Shown here piece by piece: positions 55,998 through 64,000 of a DNA stretch of 64,000 nucleotides. Both the position numbers and the translations under genes were made by a program. The notes beneath the pieces are model-generated. The model did no database searches. It was not told where the DNA came from and was given only the letters and a program-made list of their open reading frames with translations. The DNA comes from Fischerella sp. CENA71 (GTDB lineage Bacteria > Cyanobacteriota > Cyanobacteriia > Cyanobacteriales > Nostocaceae), in contig JANBVI010000074.1 of assembly GCA_024239075.1 (NCBI GenBank), forward strand, positions 153,343 to 217,342, in the 5' to 3' direction. Positions within the stretch are counted from its first letter, which is position 1. Each line of letters begins with the position of its first letter.

Positions 55998-56042
55998 AAA
56001 TAAAGCAAGCGCCTTGCGCTGTGCAAGGCGCTTGCTTTATTT
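55998..56042. repeat. 45-bp perfect hairpin K
   Basis: Perfect 19-bp arms aaataaagcaagcgccttg (55998-56016) and caaggcgcttgctttattt (56024-56042) with a 7-base loop. The arm is close to that of element J (ataaaagcaagcgcc), so it may be a deletion form of the same family. The long 55758-56695 gap otherwise holds elements J, D and E and a possible decayed minus-strand frame (REILNVGKIYKVAQFCTDLS). Confidence 0.7.
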
Positions 56043-56166
56043 TAGTTGGGTCGAAGGGGGGTATTATCCCAAGCTCATCCCACCCCTTGGATAAATCTGT
56101 GCAAAACTGGGCAACCTTATATATTTTGCCCACATTTAATATCTCTCGTGTCGGTGGCAGCAATCG

Positions 56167-56264
56167 CATTTGGCTTGGGAAAAAGAAGCAGGCTTGTATT
56201 GGTATTATCCGATTGGCCCAACGAATTGTCTTTGTTGAAGCCTGCTTCTTTTTCTTTCCTTCGC
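56167..56264. mobile_element. Palindromic element D
   Basis: Arms gaaaaagaagcaggctt (56179-56195) and aagcctgcttctttttc (56238-56254) pair perfectly over 17 bp. The left end cgcatttggcttggg and right end ccttcgcctc match element B. GCAA occurs on both sides and is a possible direct repeat. Confidence 0.75.
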
Positions 56265-56344
56265 CTCGCAAGGGGGTTTTGTAGTTTGGAATACAATTCA
56301 TCCGAGAATCTTACCCCCTTGCTGCAAAGGTGCGGGAGCCGAAA

Positions 56345-56430
56345 CCTAGAAATAGGGCAGGCTTAATAGACCAGACCCTAAGCACTATCAGCATATCGAC
56401 ATCACCCAGAAGCCTGCTCTATTTCTTTAG
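56345..56430. mobile_element. Palindromic element E
   Basis: Arms tagaaatagggcaggctt (56347-56364) and aagcctgctctatttctt (56410-56427) pair over 16 of 18 positions, one mismatch being compatible with G-U pairing. The arm sequence is a further variant of the family at 39.7, 45.5, 53.5 and 56.2 kb. It lies in noncoding sequence. Confidence 0.7.
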
Positions 56431-56695
56431 GCAATTTTCCAAGCCCAGTTTTGCATACTTTTTATGAAACCCCTGGAAGGAGTGGGCTTTCCCGCCGATT
56501 TTCTGTAATTGTCTTTACATTTCTTTATTTTTTCTGCTTGCTACGGATAGTCTAAATGCTGTATATAAAAAAAATACTGTTTATTTCAATCAGAGCTTAA
56601 ATATCTCCAACAACCTCTCAATTGTGTCATTCAAAACAGATACGTCGGAAAACTCCAGGGTGCAGTATCTCTATCAATGAAATACAGGGGTTTTC

Positions 56696-57120
56696 ATGAC
56701 AATTGCAACAATCACTGAACACAAGAGTTTTCAACAAGTTGACCAACAAGTTTGCTCTGTTGAGGAACTCCCAAATCAAGAATATCTTGAGCGCCTTCGT
56801 TTGGAGCAAACCTTGGAGGTTGTTCTAGAAAAAAAACCAAAGTTGTATTTCTATCAGGCTGGTCAAGCCTTGAATGAGCTGTTGAAGCGAAAGCTTTACC
56901 GTTCATCTCACACCAGTTTTGATCTCTATTGTCAGCAAACAATAGGCATTAGTCACAGCCAAGCTTGCGCATAAATAAGCTTCGTAATCGCGGCTATTTA
57001 GAAGAAGTTGCCACTAGTGTTCTCAAGCAGTTGGGTCGCATACAACGTCCTTATTTGATTCCCTTGGAAGAAAATCTATTAAGCACTTTAGAAAAAGCTC
57101 AAAACCAAAGTACAACTATA
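56696..57120 (+). pseudogene. Frameshifted small plasmid gene of unknown function
   Basis: ATG at 56696 begins 92 residues ending SFDLYCQQTIGISHSQACA. After a frameshift near 56965 a second frame continues with INKLRNRGYLEEVATSVLK and RIQRPYLIPLEENLLSTLEK, with the same codon style. It ends in hairpin element L (57123). I read it as one gene broken by a frameshift and cut by the element. Its product resembles helical, possibly DNA-binding, plasmid proteins, but I cannot name it. Confidence 0.5.
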
Positions 57121-57122
57121 CA

Positions 57123-57213
57123 TGGCCTTTCCAAATAATAATATGCCAGTGCCGTTGCTTTCTTCTGGCGAACGAAAGTGCTGCTCATACTTGCAGATCC
57201 CCAAGCACGACTC
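57123..57213. repeat. Family-2 hairpin element L, partial
   Basis: Left end ggcctttccaaataataatatgcc matches element I in reverse and H directly; right end agatccccaag matches H and J. The internal stem is eroded (gccgttgctttc / gaaagtgctgctc). Confidence 0.5.
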
Positions 57214-57278
57214 GATAAAAAAAATGCACCAGCCGAAATCAGGTGCAACAAATAAATCATAAACAATACCAATTTACC

Positions 57279-58475
57279 ATGTTAACTTTACAACCTGCGC
57301 CATTTTATTCAGATATCAATATTGCTCAATCCTACCAATCCCTAACCGATGGATTTGCACTGTTTGAACAAGCCAATGTTGCCTATATTCAGTTTGCTCG
57401 TTGGTTGAAACACCAGCAAGAAATTATGAAGCCTAAAGCATTTAAAGCTTTGCTTGCTGAATATGGGATGATTCGTCGGGAGGCGACAAAATTCATCAAG
57501 TTAGCTAAGGCGAGTGAACCGTTTGTACCACAAGAGCTAGCCAAGTTTGGATTGATGATGTTCTCACTGTTGACACCTCGCTACACGCCGCTTTGGGAAC
57601 AAATCTTAAACGAGCAACAATTGACCCAAACAAGCGTCGATGGTCTTAAAAAACAGATGTTTCCATCCAAAAAACGGGACAAAAGCCTTATTCATCATCA
57701 CAAGCAACAAACTCAACAACGATTAGAAACAATAGCTTCAAAACAAGGAGTTACGCCACAAAAGGCAGTAGATAAGGCACTTGAGTGTTATGAAGCCTTT
57801 GAACAAGGAAGACTAGTTTGGGCAGAAGGAGAAGAAGCAGGGTGCGGGGAGCTCTTAGCAGGGAGAGAAGAAGCTCTTGTGCAGGAGGCTCTTTGCAAGG
57901 GGGAAATTTTATCTCCCTGCTCAGAACTCCCTTCCCCCATGCCTGATTCTCTCCCTGCTCAGAACTCCCTGCCCCCTGCCTCTTCTCCCTTGCCTACTGA
58001 ACACTGGAGGCAAGGTTGGCAGCAAGGAGAGATTGTAGTTGCCAACTCAACTGTGGAGGACTTTGCAAAGTGGAGCAATGGTCAACCATTGCAAATTACA
58101 TCTGTCAGTGGATCAGTTGGCAGTATTCAAAGTATTACTGTAATCAACAGTGACTTCCAAGAATACTCTACTTTTGGTAACTGGATCGAACCAGCACCCA
58201 CTTACCTAGTCACTGGTACAAATGATGATTGGCAAGGCAAAATAGTCAAAATCACTTCGATTGGCAGAGTCTCCCACTGCATTCACCCTATTGATGATCA
58301 CAGCCACTCGACTAATATTAACCATCAGTTTCTGGTAAGTTTGACAAGCCCTTCGGGCAAGGTAGAAGGCAGGAGGCAGAGGGCAGAAGGTCGATGTGAT
58401 GGTTTATACGAGACTGGAAATGCCTTCTGCCCTGCCTTGCCCAAAACGGGTTCAAGCCCACAGATTCATCCGTAA
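57279..58475 (+). CDS. Plasmid-type protein of unknown function with repeat-derived insertions
   Basis: ATG at 57279 (MLTLQPAPFYSD) gives 398 residues. The N-terminal 180 residues are helical (QFARWLKHQQEIMKPKAFKA, YGMIRREATKFIKLAKASEP) and recur in cyanobacterial plasmid proteins of unknown role. Residues about 185-245 are Glu/Gly/Pro/Ser-rich and derive from a palindromic G-rich repeat. A beta-rich C-terminal domain follows (FAKWSNGQPLQITSV, YLVTGTNDDWQGKIVKI). The last 40 residues come from another repeat (58355-58442), so the natural C-terminus is replaced. Confidence 0.55.
   Translation: MLTLQPAPFYSDINIAQSYQSLTDGFALFEQANVAYIQFARWLKHQQEIMKPKAFKALLAEYGMIRREATKFIKLAKASEPFVPQELAKFGLMMFSLLTPRYTPLWEQILNEQQLTQTSVDGLKKQMFPSKKRDKSLIHHHKQQTQQRLETIASKQGVTPQKAVDKALECYEAFEQGRLVWAEGEEAGCGELLAGREEALVQEALCKGEILSPCSELPSPMPDSLPAQNSLPPASSPLPTEHWRQGWQQGEIVVANSTVEDFAKWSNGQPLQITSVSGSVGSIQSITVINSDFQEYSTFGNWIEPAPTYLVTGTNDDWQGKIVKITSIGRVSHCIHPIDDHSHSTNINHQFLVSLTSPSGKVEGRRQRAEGRCDGLYETGNAFCPALPKTGSSPQIHP
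57827..58004. repeat. G-rich palindromic insertion in frame
   Basis: Text gagaagaagcagggtgcgg followed by gagctcttagcagggag pairs with ctccctgctcagaactccct and gccccctgcctcttctccc at the other end. The insert encodes [11 protein letters not shown], a peptide also present in the replication protein from a similar insert. The reading frame is kept. Confidence 0.65.
58355..58442. repeat. Palindromic repeat F (gggcaagg type)
   Basis: Ends gggcaagg and ccttgccc, with inner gaaggcaggaggcagagggc against gccttctgccctgcc. It matches the element at 37531-37596 in design. It encodes the divergent C-terminus of the plus-strand gene. Confidence 0.6.
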
Positions 58476-58618
58476 CAAAAAAACAAAATCTGTTACGATA
58501 CGCCAAGCGCGACGAACAGGGCGTCCTTGCTTGAATCCCACGACAAGTGCACGTGGTTTCCTTCAGCATAAGTGCCCTCTGCCTTCTCAATAATGATGTT
58601 GCCAGCGAGCAAGGGAAA

Positions 58619-61600
58619 TTATAGCTCAAAGCGCTGCACCCAATCCGGGGCAATCGCTAGCAACTGACCAAATTTATCTGGGTAAGCCGATTCAAACTCA
58701 AATATCACACCCCAACGTTCATCGAGAGTTAGTCCACTGAGTAGTTCTAGTACTGTTTCAACTCCGTATTGAAGTCCTTCAGTTAGTAAACAAGCAAAGC
58801 CTTTGACCTTTTTCCACCAAGAATCTGACTGTTGGAAATCGGTGTCCACATCCCCCCCTAAATGTTCTCCAGTTAAATTAGGGGGGGATGTGGACACGGA
58901 AGAGGCAGGGAGCAGGGGGCAGGGTGCAGGGTGCAGGGAGTAGGGCGCAGGGAGTTCTGAGCAGGGGGATAAAATTTCCCCCTTGCTCCCTACACCCCGT
59001 TCCTCCGCCTCTTTCCCCCTGCCCCCTGCTCCCTGCTCCTCTGCCTCTTCTAGGCGGTACTGTGCAGCAATTGTAGCTTCTCGCCTGGACTGAGCCTGCT
59101 GGTCTAGTTGGCGTTTGCGCTCGCTTTGTTCTCGATTGAATTGACGGTAGGCTAATACTTGTTGCGCGAAAGCTAAATCCTCTTGATTGAGTGTATAATA
59201 ACTCACTCTGTTTGAGCGTGAACCAAGCCGCTTGCGAACAGTAGATAGCCCCAACTGCTCCAAGTACTTTCCTAAAATCCACATTGGGGATTTATCCAAA
59301 GGGATGGTGAGATTCAAAATCGCTTTAATGTGAGGTGACAAGCAATTAGAATGCGAGGCTATTGCTTGCATTCTTGGTTCATCGCCTCTTAGCTTTTGCC
59401 CAGCAAACAAGTCAATTAGTATTTCCCTTAGCCCTAGCCGATAACGCATCAGCCAATTGGTAGAGTGGTTCGCCCAATCGCTACAAATAGTTAATCTCTC
59501 TCGTTCAGAGATATCACGTTGTGCAACCATTGGTGGTGGTGTTGGGAATAATCGCCCTTGGTCGTCTGCGATCGCTTCTCCTGGTTGGGCTAAAATAGCT
59601 TCCAGGGCGACCAGCTTGCGGATTAGTCGGCCCCCATCATCTTTTTTTACCAGTTCTGGTGTGACTTGCATTCCATAGGCGTCTCTAATGCGGAATTTTT
59701 CACACTCATAAACTTCTTCTGGTTTGAGGTAATCCTGGTGTTGTCTAATTTCGTAGGTCAGACGGTCAATGTCTTTGGCATTGGCAACTTTGGTACAATG
59801 GAATGTATCGATTGCAACAGAAGCCGCCTTCATCCAGTCCGCAGCGTTGTCATCTACCCCACTACCCATAGGGATAATCGTATTGCCCATGTGTTCGAGC
59901 AGCCTACGCAGATCGGTTCTAAGATTATTGATTGACCAATTTCTTTGGGCTTCTATTTGACAGCTGGCTTCTAACGCCCAATCTTTCTCTGCTCCCCGTT
60001 TACCAGTTTCTCTGTCGATGCGGAGCAAAAAAGCGGTCATCTCATTTTTTTGGAGAATTTTTTCTTTAATCCGCCTAGCGTTGGTTTCGGCGTAGCCAAA
60101 TGGTGGGCGAGGAGCTACCCAAATATGCATTGGTAGATGATCACGAACACGCCATAACATCTGGGCGCATTCGGTTGCCGATTGGGACACAGCATGAAAT
60201 ACTCCGAAAATTACGTTAAAGTGTTTTGCACTAATGTCAACCCCTGTTCCTAAACTAGGAGTGGTAAAGAGTGCATCAACATAAGAAATTGCAGTGTTGA
60301 TTTCTTTAATAAATATGACATTCTCTTCACTGCCAGAATTTTCTGAGTGAATTGCCCAGATCCTCAGTCTGCGATCTGATTCTGGCTCAAGAAGAGGCGG
60401 AGGGGCTCTTAGCGGGGAGCAAGGGAGAGGAACTTCCCCCTGCAAAGAGCCCCCTGCACCCTTGCCTCTTCCTTCCCCTGCTTCAACTAGGGTGCGTTCA
60501 AGCTTCTTAATAAACCGCTTACTGTCAGATGCGACATAGCATCGTTGTCCTGCCATAACTGCGGCATGAATCTGTGCTACCAGGGAGCTACTGTTGCTAC
60601 CCTCGTACCAGTAAACTTGGCGTCCAGAAGATTTCCACTCATTTAAAATAATGTAGGGTTTCTCGCCCTGTGGACGCATCGCCCGGAAAAAGTCAATCGT
60701 TATGTCGTCCAGGTGGGCATCTGCTAGCACTACCAAAGAAGCCTGATAAACTAGAGATTCTAAAACCTCTAAAATCAGAGCGCGATGCTGTTTACATGTT
60801 TTTGATTTCAGCAGATGAGCTACATATTGGCAGGCTTCATCAATAAATATGCAATCGTAAGCTTGCAAATCGCTAGCCATTTTGTAGAGTGAATCAACAG
60901 TAATGCTCAGGGCATCCGCTTCACTTAACTTGCCACATGCGATCGCAGAATACATCTGTGTTTGTAGCCGCTCACTTAGGTTCTTGAGCAGGTTTACCCG
61001 ATGCCCGTTGTTTAAAAATCGCAGTTGCGGGTGCTGTTTTCGCCAGCGTGCTAAAAATTCGGTTTTACCCGTACCCATATCAGAAAGCAAGCATACTAGT
61101 CCTGTTGAGGGGAGTTTTTTTATGGCATCTGTGAGAAAGCGGCTGTTGACCTTAACATCAGGTTTATATTTCCTTAGTCCTCTGTTTTGATTGAGGAAAA
61201 ATGATTTTTGATATTCAGCGAGCGTGAAAGTATCGTCAATCAACATGCTCACAGCTTCAGCAGCTTTGTTGCCATTAGCTATCACCCAATCATCAATCCC
61301 TTTTTCTGGTCCTGGCAATTGTGCGACAGAGCAGCTACAACCAACAGCTTCAATTGCCTTGCCTGTACGAATGATCGCACTGTAAACTGACCAACGGGTT
61401 TTGGGTTTAGTCTCATAATCGAAGAGAATAATAAACTTGCGTCCCCGTTGCGCCAATGGCATTAAGTCAGGATGCAGGCGTTCGTCGAAGTCCTTGTTTC
61501 CTACACGTCCGTTCCAAATACCAGGTAGGGCTACAGCCACATACCCAAGACTTAACAAACAAGCGGCTTTTTTCTCGCCCTCACAAATTATTACGGGGAT

Positions 61601-62119
61601 TTCTGGATGTAACTGCACCCATTCCCAGAATAAGCGTGGATGCAATCTATCAAATAGACGCAGTGCCAGGGGAGAAAGATAGCGCTTGATGTTGTACTTT
61701 TGGGCAACTTTCTTCCATAAGTGTTCTGGGACATTAAAATAGGTGACGCGGTTGGGGGTCAGTGGTGGAGATTCGTATTTGACTGGTTTGTCTTTTTCAA
61801 AGTCAATCCGGGGATTATCAGGCTTCAACCGTCCCCATTCCATTATGTCCCAGTTGTTAAGTGGATCTAGTCCGCTTACCCACCATCCCCCAAATTCGAT
61901 GTGGGCATATTTTCTTAAATAGTAGTCTCGCAGTCGTCCATCATTACGTCTTGCTGTCTGGTCTAGGGCGTAAAGTAAATATTCATAAACTTCCTGACCA
62001 ATCACAGAACGAACATTTAATTGTGCAAGCTTATTGTCAACTGCTGAACCGAAGACCCATTCCTGCCAATGCTTTTGGATTAATGGGTTAAACACATTGT
62101 TTTCGCTGGTGTATTCCAT
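58619..62119 (-). CDS. Plasmid replication protein, CyRepA1-like (TOPRIM/DUF3854 plus helicase)
   Basis: The 1166-residue protein has an N-terminal TOPRIM-like DUF3854 region ([51 protein letters not shown]). A superfamily helicase follows (Walker [17 protein letters not shown], Walker [13 protein letters not shown], later [16 protein letters not shown] and [15 protein letters not shown]). This primase-helicase layout matches the CyRepA1 replication proteins of cyanobacterial plasmids. Two in-frame low-complexity inserts come from G-rich palindromic repeats (about residues 535-570 and 1023-1080). The product would start plasmid replication; its presence is the best evidence of a plasmid origin for this region. 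Confidence 0.85.
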   Translation of the reverse strand: MEYTSENNVFNPLIQKHWQEWVFGSAVDNKLAQLNVRSVIGQEVYEYLLYALDQTARRNDGRLRDYYLRKYAHIEFGGWWVSGLDPLNNWDIMEWGRLKPDNPRIDFEKDKPVKYESPPLTPNRVTYFNVPEHLWKKVAQKYNIKRYLSPLALRLFDRLHPRLFWEWVQLHPEIPVIICEGEKKAACLLSLGYVAVALPGIWNGRVGNKDFDERLHPDLMPLAQRGRKFIILFDYETKPKTRWSVYSAIIRTGKAIEAVGCSCSVAQLPGPEKGIDDWVIANGNKAAEAVSMLIDDTFTLAEYQKSFFLNQNRGLRKYKPDVKVNSRFLTDAIKKLPSTGLVCLLSDMGTGKTEFLARWRKQHPQLRFLNNGHRVNLLKNLSERLQTQMYSAIACGKLSEADALSITVDSLYKMASDLQAYDCIFIDEACQYVAHLLKSKTCKQHRALILEVLESLVYQASLVVLADAHLDDITIDFFRAMRPQGEKPYIILNEWKSSGRQVYWYEGSNSSSLVAQIHAAVMAGQRCYVASDSKRFIKKLERTLVEAGEGRGKGAGGSLQGEVPLPCSPLRAPPPLLEPESDRRLRIWAIHSENSGSEENVIFIKEINTAISYVDALFTTPSLGTGVDISAKHFNVIFGVFHAVSQSATECAQMLWRVRDHLPMHIWVAPRPPFGYAETNARRIKEKILQKNEMTAFLLRIDRETGKRGAEKDWALEASCQIEAQRNWSINNLRTDLRRLLEHMGNTIIPMGSGVDDNAADWMKAASVAIDTFHCTKVANAKDIDRLTYEIRQHQDYLKPEEVYECEKFRIRDAYGMQVTPELVKKDDGGRLIRKLVALEAILAQPGEAIADDQGRLFPTPPPMVAQRDISERERLTICSDWANHSTNWLMRYRLGLREILIDLFAGQKLRGDEPRMQAIASHSNCLSPHIKAILNLTIPLDKSPMWILGKYLEQLGLSTVRKRLGSRSNRVSYYTLNQEDLAFAQQVLAYRQFNREQSERKRQLDQQAQSRREATIAAQYRLEEAEEQGAGGRGKEAEERGVGSKGEILSPCSELPAPYSLHPAPCPLLPASSVSTSPPNLTGEHLGGDVDTDFQQSDSWWKKVKGFACLLTEGLQYGVETVLELLSGLTLDERWGVIFEFESAYPDKFGQLLAIAPDWVQRFEL
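58889..59055. repeat. G-rich palindromic insertion 1 in the replication gene
   Basis: Left half ggaagaggcagggagcaggg pairs with right half ctccctgctcctctgcctct. The minus-strand gene reads through it in frame as Gly/Glu then Pro/Ala/Leu-rich peptide ([26 protein letters not shown]). It is not part of the conserved fold. Confidence 0.7.
60387..60490. repeat. G-rich palindromic insertion 2 in the replication gene
   Basis: Left half gaagaggcggaggggctctt pairs with right half aagagccccctgcacccttg and gcctcttcc. It lies inside the helicase region and is read in frame ([20 protein letters not shown]). The conserved helicase sequence resumes on both sides. Confidence 0.7.
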
Positions 62120-62613
62120 TTTTGTAACTCCGATGTGTGTTCATCGGGGCTACCCACAATCTTCAGCAATACTAGCGCTGCAACGCTTTCAAGTACTACG
62201 GCATTAGTTGACTTCGTAGCAGTTGTTTGGAAAGGGGGTAAAGGATGTATTTTCTCCTTCTTACAACAACTGCCAAAAACTAGATTTCTCTGAAATTTTT
62301 AGAAAGTCGTAGTAAAGATTTTAGTCAGTTGATGCCACTTGATTAGACTATGAGCTAGCTTTGCCTAAATCACACAGACATTGTTAAATTAAATTTGGTT
62401 GTTTTTAGTGGTTGGTTGCTTGAGTAGCAAACCATGTGCTTGGCGATTGCCAGTCTTGTGTCTGCCTGTGAGTAGCCAGCCGATTTCTTTTTACAAGGCA
62501 GTGATTTAAGTCCTTTCTCACAATCAGGGTAGACAAGAAATTGTAGAGCTAGACACTTTTTCAAAATTGAGCAAATTTTTTGAAAAAAAAGTCTGTTCTT
62601 CCCTTGCCCTTGT
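62120..62613. other. Upstream region of the replication gene, candidate origin
   Basis: No gene is seen. Inverted motifs gtagcagttgtttgg and caacaactgcc are present at about 62217-62275, and tagtactacgg-type text lies nearby. By position this is where a replication origin or rep promoter would be expected, but I found no clear iteron array. Confidence 0.35.
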
Positions 62614-62691
62614 ATGTTAATATTGCGTACAAAGGCAATGAAAAACGGGCAAAAGCATTATCGCTGTTGCCTAGATGTGATCAAGAGACAG

Positions 62692-62874
62692 GGTATCACC
62701 AAGATTAAGAATGGTGCTTCTTGTACTGGTAGCTACAACGCTCAAGTTTCTGGTCAAAATGTGGAACAAAACGGCGCTGCTGTTGGTACTGCTAATACCG
62801 TAGCCAACCAAGCTAGCCAAGGTGCTTTGCAAAACGCAACCGAAATTGCTAACGGTATCCACAACTGCTACTAA
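62692..62874 (+). pseudogene. 5'-truncated copy of the small secreted Asn/Gln-rich gene
   Basis: From 62692 the sequence matches the downstream copies (ITKIKNGASC, QNGAAVGTANTVANQASQ, ATEIANGIHNCY) but the signal peptide and first repeat are replaced by unrelated sequence. An ATG at 62638 or a TTG further up could be used in frame, yet the product would not be exported. I regard it as a decayed first member of the array. Confidence 0.7.
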
Positions 62875-62892
62875 GCTTCATTGAGTTCAGAA

Positions 62893-62923
62893 TTGGGATG
62901 ATGATAGTAAGAGCGCATCCCAA
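62893..62923. terminator. Hairpin after array copy 1
   Basis: Stem ttgggatg / catcccaa with a 15-base loop follows the stop. The same hairpin recurs after copy 3 (63799-63829), and a looser form (gggatgatg...ctcatccc) follows copy 2. It is part of the duplicated unit. No T-run follows, so it may stabilise mRNA rather than terminate. Confidence 0.55.
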
Positions 62924-62978
62924 CTGAAAACACAAAATACACAAATAACTCCCAATAAATAAAGAAAGGTCTAAAACA

Positions 62979-63329
62979 ATGTTGAAGAAATCTTTTGCTT
63001 TCGGTTTACTAGCTGCTGGTTTGATGATTGCTCCTGGTGCAGCTTTCGCTGATGTTCAAAGTAGCCAACAAAATGCGACTCAAAATGGTGCTGCTGTAGG
63101 TGTTGGTAACACCGTTGTGAATGACGCTACTCAAACAAATATCCAAGATATCACCAAAATTAAGAATGGTGCTTCTTGCCATGGTAGCTACAACGCTCAA
63201 ATTTCTGGTCAAAACTTGGAACAAAACGGTGCTGCTGTTGGTACTGCTAACACCGTAGTCAACCAAGCTAGCCAAGGTGCTTTGCAAAACGCAACCGAAA
63301 TTGCTAACGGTATCCACAACTGCTACTAA
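62979..63329 (+). CDS. Small secreted Asn/Gln/Ala-rich repeat protein, copy 2
   Basis: The 116-residue protein has a classic signal peptide (MLKKSFAFGLLAAGLMIAPG, cleaved after AAFA). The mature part holds two repeats of the form QNGAAVG-GNTV-N...Q (about 35-52 and 83-100), the spacing recalling curlin-like N/Q/G repeats. Two Cys (ASCHGS and HNCY) could form a disulfide. I infer an exported, possibly self-assembling surface or periplasmic protein; no curli secretion genes are seen. aaaggt lies 9 bases ahead of the ATG. Confidence 0.75.
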   Translation: MLKKSFAFGLLAAGLMIAPGAAFADVQSSQQNATQNGAAVGVGNTVVNDATQTNIQDITKIKNGASCHGSYNAQISGQNLEQNGAAVGTANTVVNQASQGALQNATEIANGIHNCY

Positions 63330-63429
63330 GTTCTACTAAATTTCAAGGGATGATGCAACAGATAGCTAGCTCATCCCCCACAAAAAATCACAACAAGCAA
63401 TACACACACAATTAATAAGGTCTACAAAA

Positions 63430-63780
63430 ATGTTGAAGAAATCTTTTGCTTTCGGTTTACTGGCTGCTGGTTTGATGATTGCTCCTGGTGCAGCTTTTGC
63501 TGATGTTCAAAGCAACCAACAAAATGCGACTCAAAATGGTGCTGCTGTAGGTGTTGGTAACACCGTTGTCAACAACGCTAATCAAACAGCGATCCAAGGT
63601 ATTACCAAGATTAAGAATGGTGCTTCTTGTCATGGTAGCTACAACGCTCAAGTTTCTGGTCAAAACATCGCACAAAACGGTGCTGCTGTTGGTACTGCTA
63701 ACACCGTAGCTAACGTTGGTAATCAAGCTGCTCTACAAAACGCAACCGAAATTGCTAACGGTATCCACAACTGCTACTAA
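63430..63780 (+). CDS. Small secreted Asn/Gln/Ala-rich repeat protein, copy 3
   Basis: This copy starts exactly 451 bases after the previous one and encodes 116 residues with an identical signal peptide. The mature part differs at a few positions (NNANQTAIQGI for NDATQTNIQDI; NVGNQAAL for NQASQGAL). Substitutions are mostly in the repeat arms while Cys and GAAVG motifs are fixed, suggesting selection on the fold. Same upstream spacing and hairpin as its neighbours. Confidence 0.75.
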   Translation: MLKKSFAFGLLAAGLMIAPGAAFADVQSNQQNATQNGAAVGVGNTVVNNANQTAIQGITKIKNGASCHGSYNAQVSGQNIAQNGAAVGTANTVANVGNQAALQNATEIANGIHNCY

Positions 63781-63798
63781 GTTTTATTGAATTCAGGA

Positions 63799-63829
63799 TT
63801 GGGATGATGGTAGTAAGAGCGCATCCCAA
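63799..63829. terminator. Hairpin after array copy 3
   Basis: Stem ttgggatg / catcccaa with a 15-base loop, a near copy of the hairpin at 62893-62923. It sits between copies 3 and 4. Confidence 0.5.
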
Positions 63830-63880
63830 CTGAAAACACAACATACACACATAACTCCCAATACACAAAGGTCTAAAAAA

Positions 63881-64000
63881 ATGTTGAAGAAATCTTTTGC
63901 TTTCGGTTTACTGGCTGCTGGTTTGATGATTGCTCCTGGTGCAGCTTTTGCTGATGTTCAAAGCAACCAACAAAATGCGACTCAAAATGGTGCAGCAGCA
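63881..64000 (+). CDS. Small secreted Asn/Gln/Ala-rich repeat protein, copy 4, cut by window end
   Basis: ATG at 63881 is exactly 451 bases after copy 3. The 40 visible codons repeat the signal peptide and VQSNQQNATQNGAA. The gene continues beyond the window, so the array has at least four members. Confidence 0.75.
   Translation, partial: MLKKSFAFGLLAAGLMIAPGAAFADVQSNQQNATQNGAAA

Noticed and set aside
55990-56301. Minus-strand frame across hairpins K and D
   Set aside because: Both ends are hairpin-element sequence. The middle (REILNVGKIYKVAQFCTDLS) might be a relic but cannot be assigned.
1-64000. tRNA or rRNA genes
   Set aside because: No cloverleaf-like or rRNA-like stretch was recognised by eye; a covariance search was not possible.

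Overview
The window looks like DNA from a filamentous, heterocyst-type (Nostocales) cyanobacterium. HIP1 octamers (GCGATCGC) are abundant, and the gene content fits: an orthocaspase-STAND-WD40 giant, a multi-PAS/GAF hybrid kinase, a PstS-like/DUF4912 protein, a UbiB-type kinase, a CyRepA1-like plasmid replication protein, and many short repeats typical of Nostoc-like genomes. No rRNA or tRNA gene was seen.

Bases 1-25.3 kb carry chromosome-like cargo: a truncated CheR-PAS protein, a ketopantoate-reductase-like enzyme, two caspase-fold proteases, a secreted phosphoesterase, a large hybrid histidine kinase, a CoaR-like MerR regulator, the PstS-like/DUF4912 membrane protein, an ABC exporter pair and a UbiB/AarF kinase. 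Bases 25.9-31.3 kb form one minus-strand operon: AAA ATPase fragment, vWA-like protein, FGE/C-type-lectin protein, Avd, reverse transcriptase, template repeat. This is a diversity-generating retroelement (DGR). Template and variable repeats are both 126 bp and differ at 19 positions, every one an adenine in the template. The AAA gene at the head of the operon has lost its 5' part to an IS.

Bases 31.3-39.6 kb are a mobile-element scrapyard (IS5-like, Tn3-like, IS701/IS4-like and IS4-like remnants, plus an intact-looking IS1634-family copy) around a secreted RTX nuclease and a methyltransferase fragment. Bases 40-62 kb are a plasmid backbone: an RNA-polymerase-like gene with three in-frame stops, a ParA/MobD-like ATPase, ParR, ParM with parC-like direct repeats, a MobV relaxase fused to DUF3991/TOPRIM, a kinase, a chemoreceptor-like protein, a STAND ATPase and a CyRepA1-like replication protein. 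The whole window may be one large plasmid, or a plasmid integrated beside chromosomal genes; the sequence alone cannot decide. The window ends in a 451-bp tandem array of small secreted Asn/Gln-rich proteins.

The most unusual signal, besides the DGR, is a set of hairpin elements across 37-60 kb. Their long inverted arms differ from copy to copy yet stay complementary. At least three copies lie inside genes (parR, a chemoreceptor-like gene, a TPR gene), flanked by 4-5 bp direct repeats, and each adds a multiple of three bases (186, 135 and 111). In parR an internal tandem duplication preserves an empty copy of the insertion site. They resemble, in behaviour, the palindromic elements that enter genes in frame in Rickettsia.
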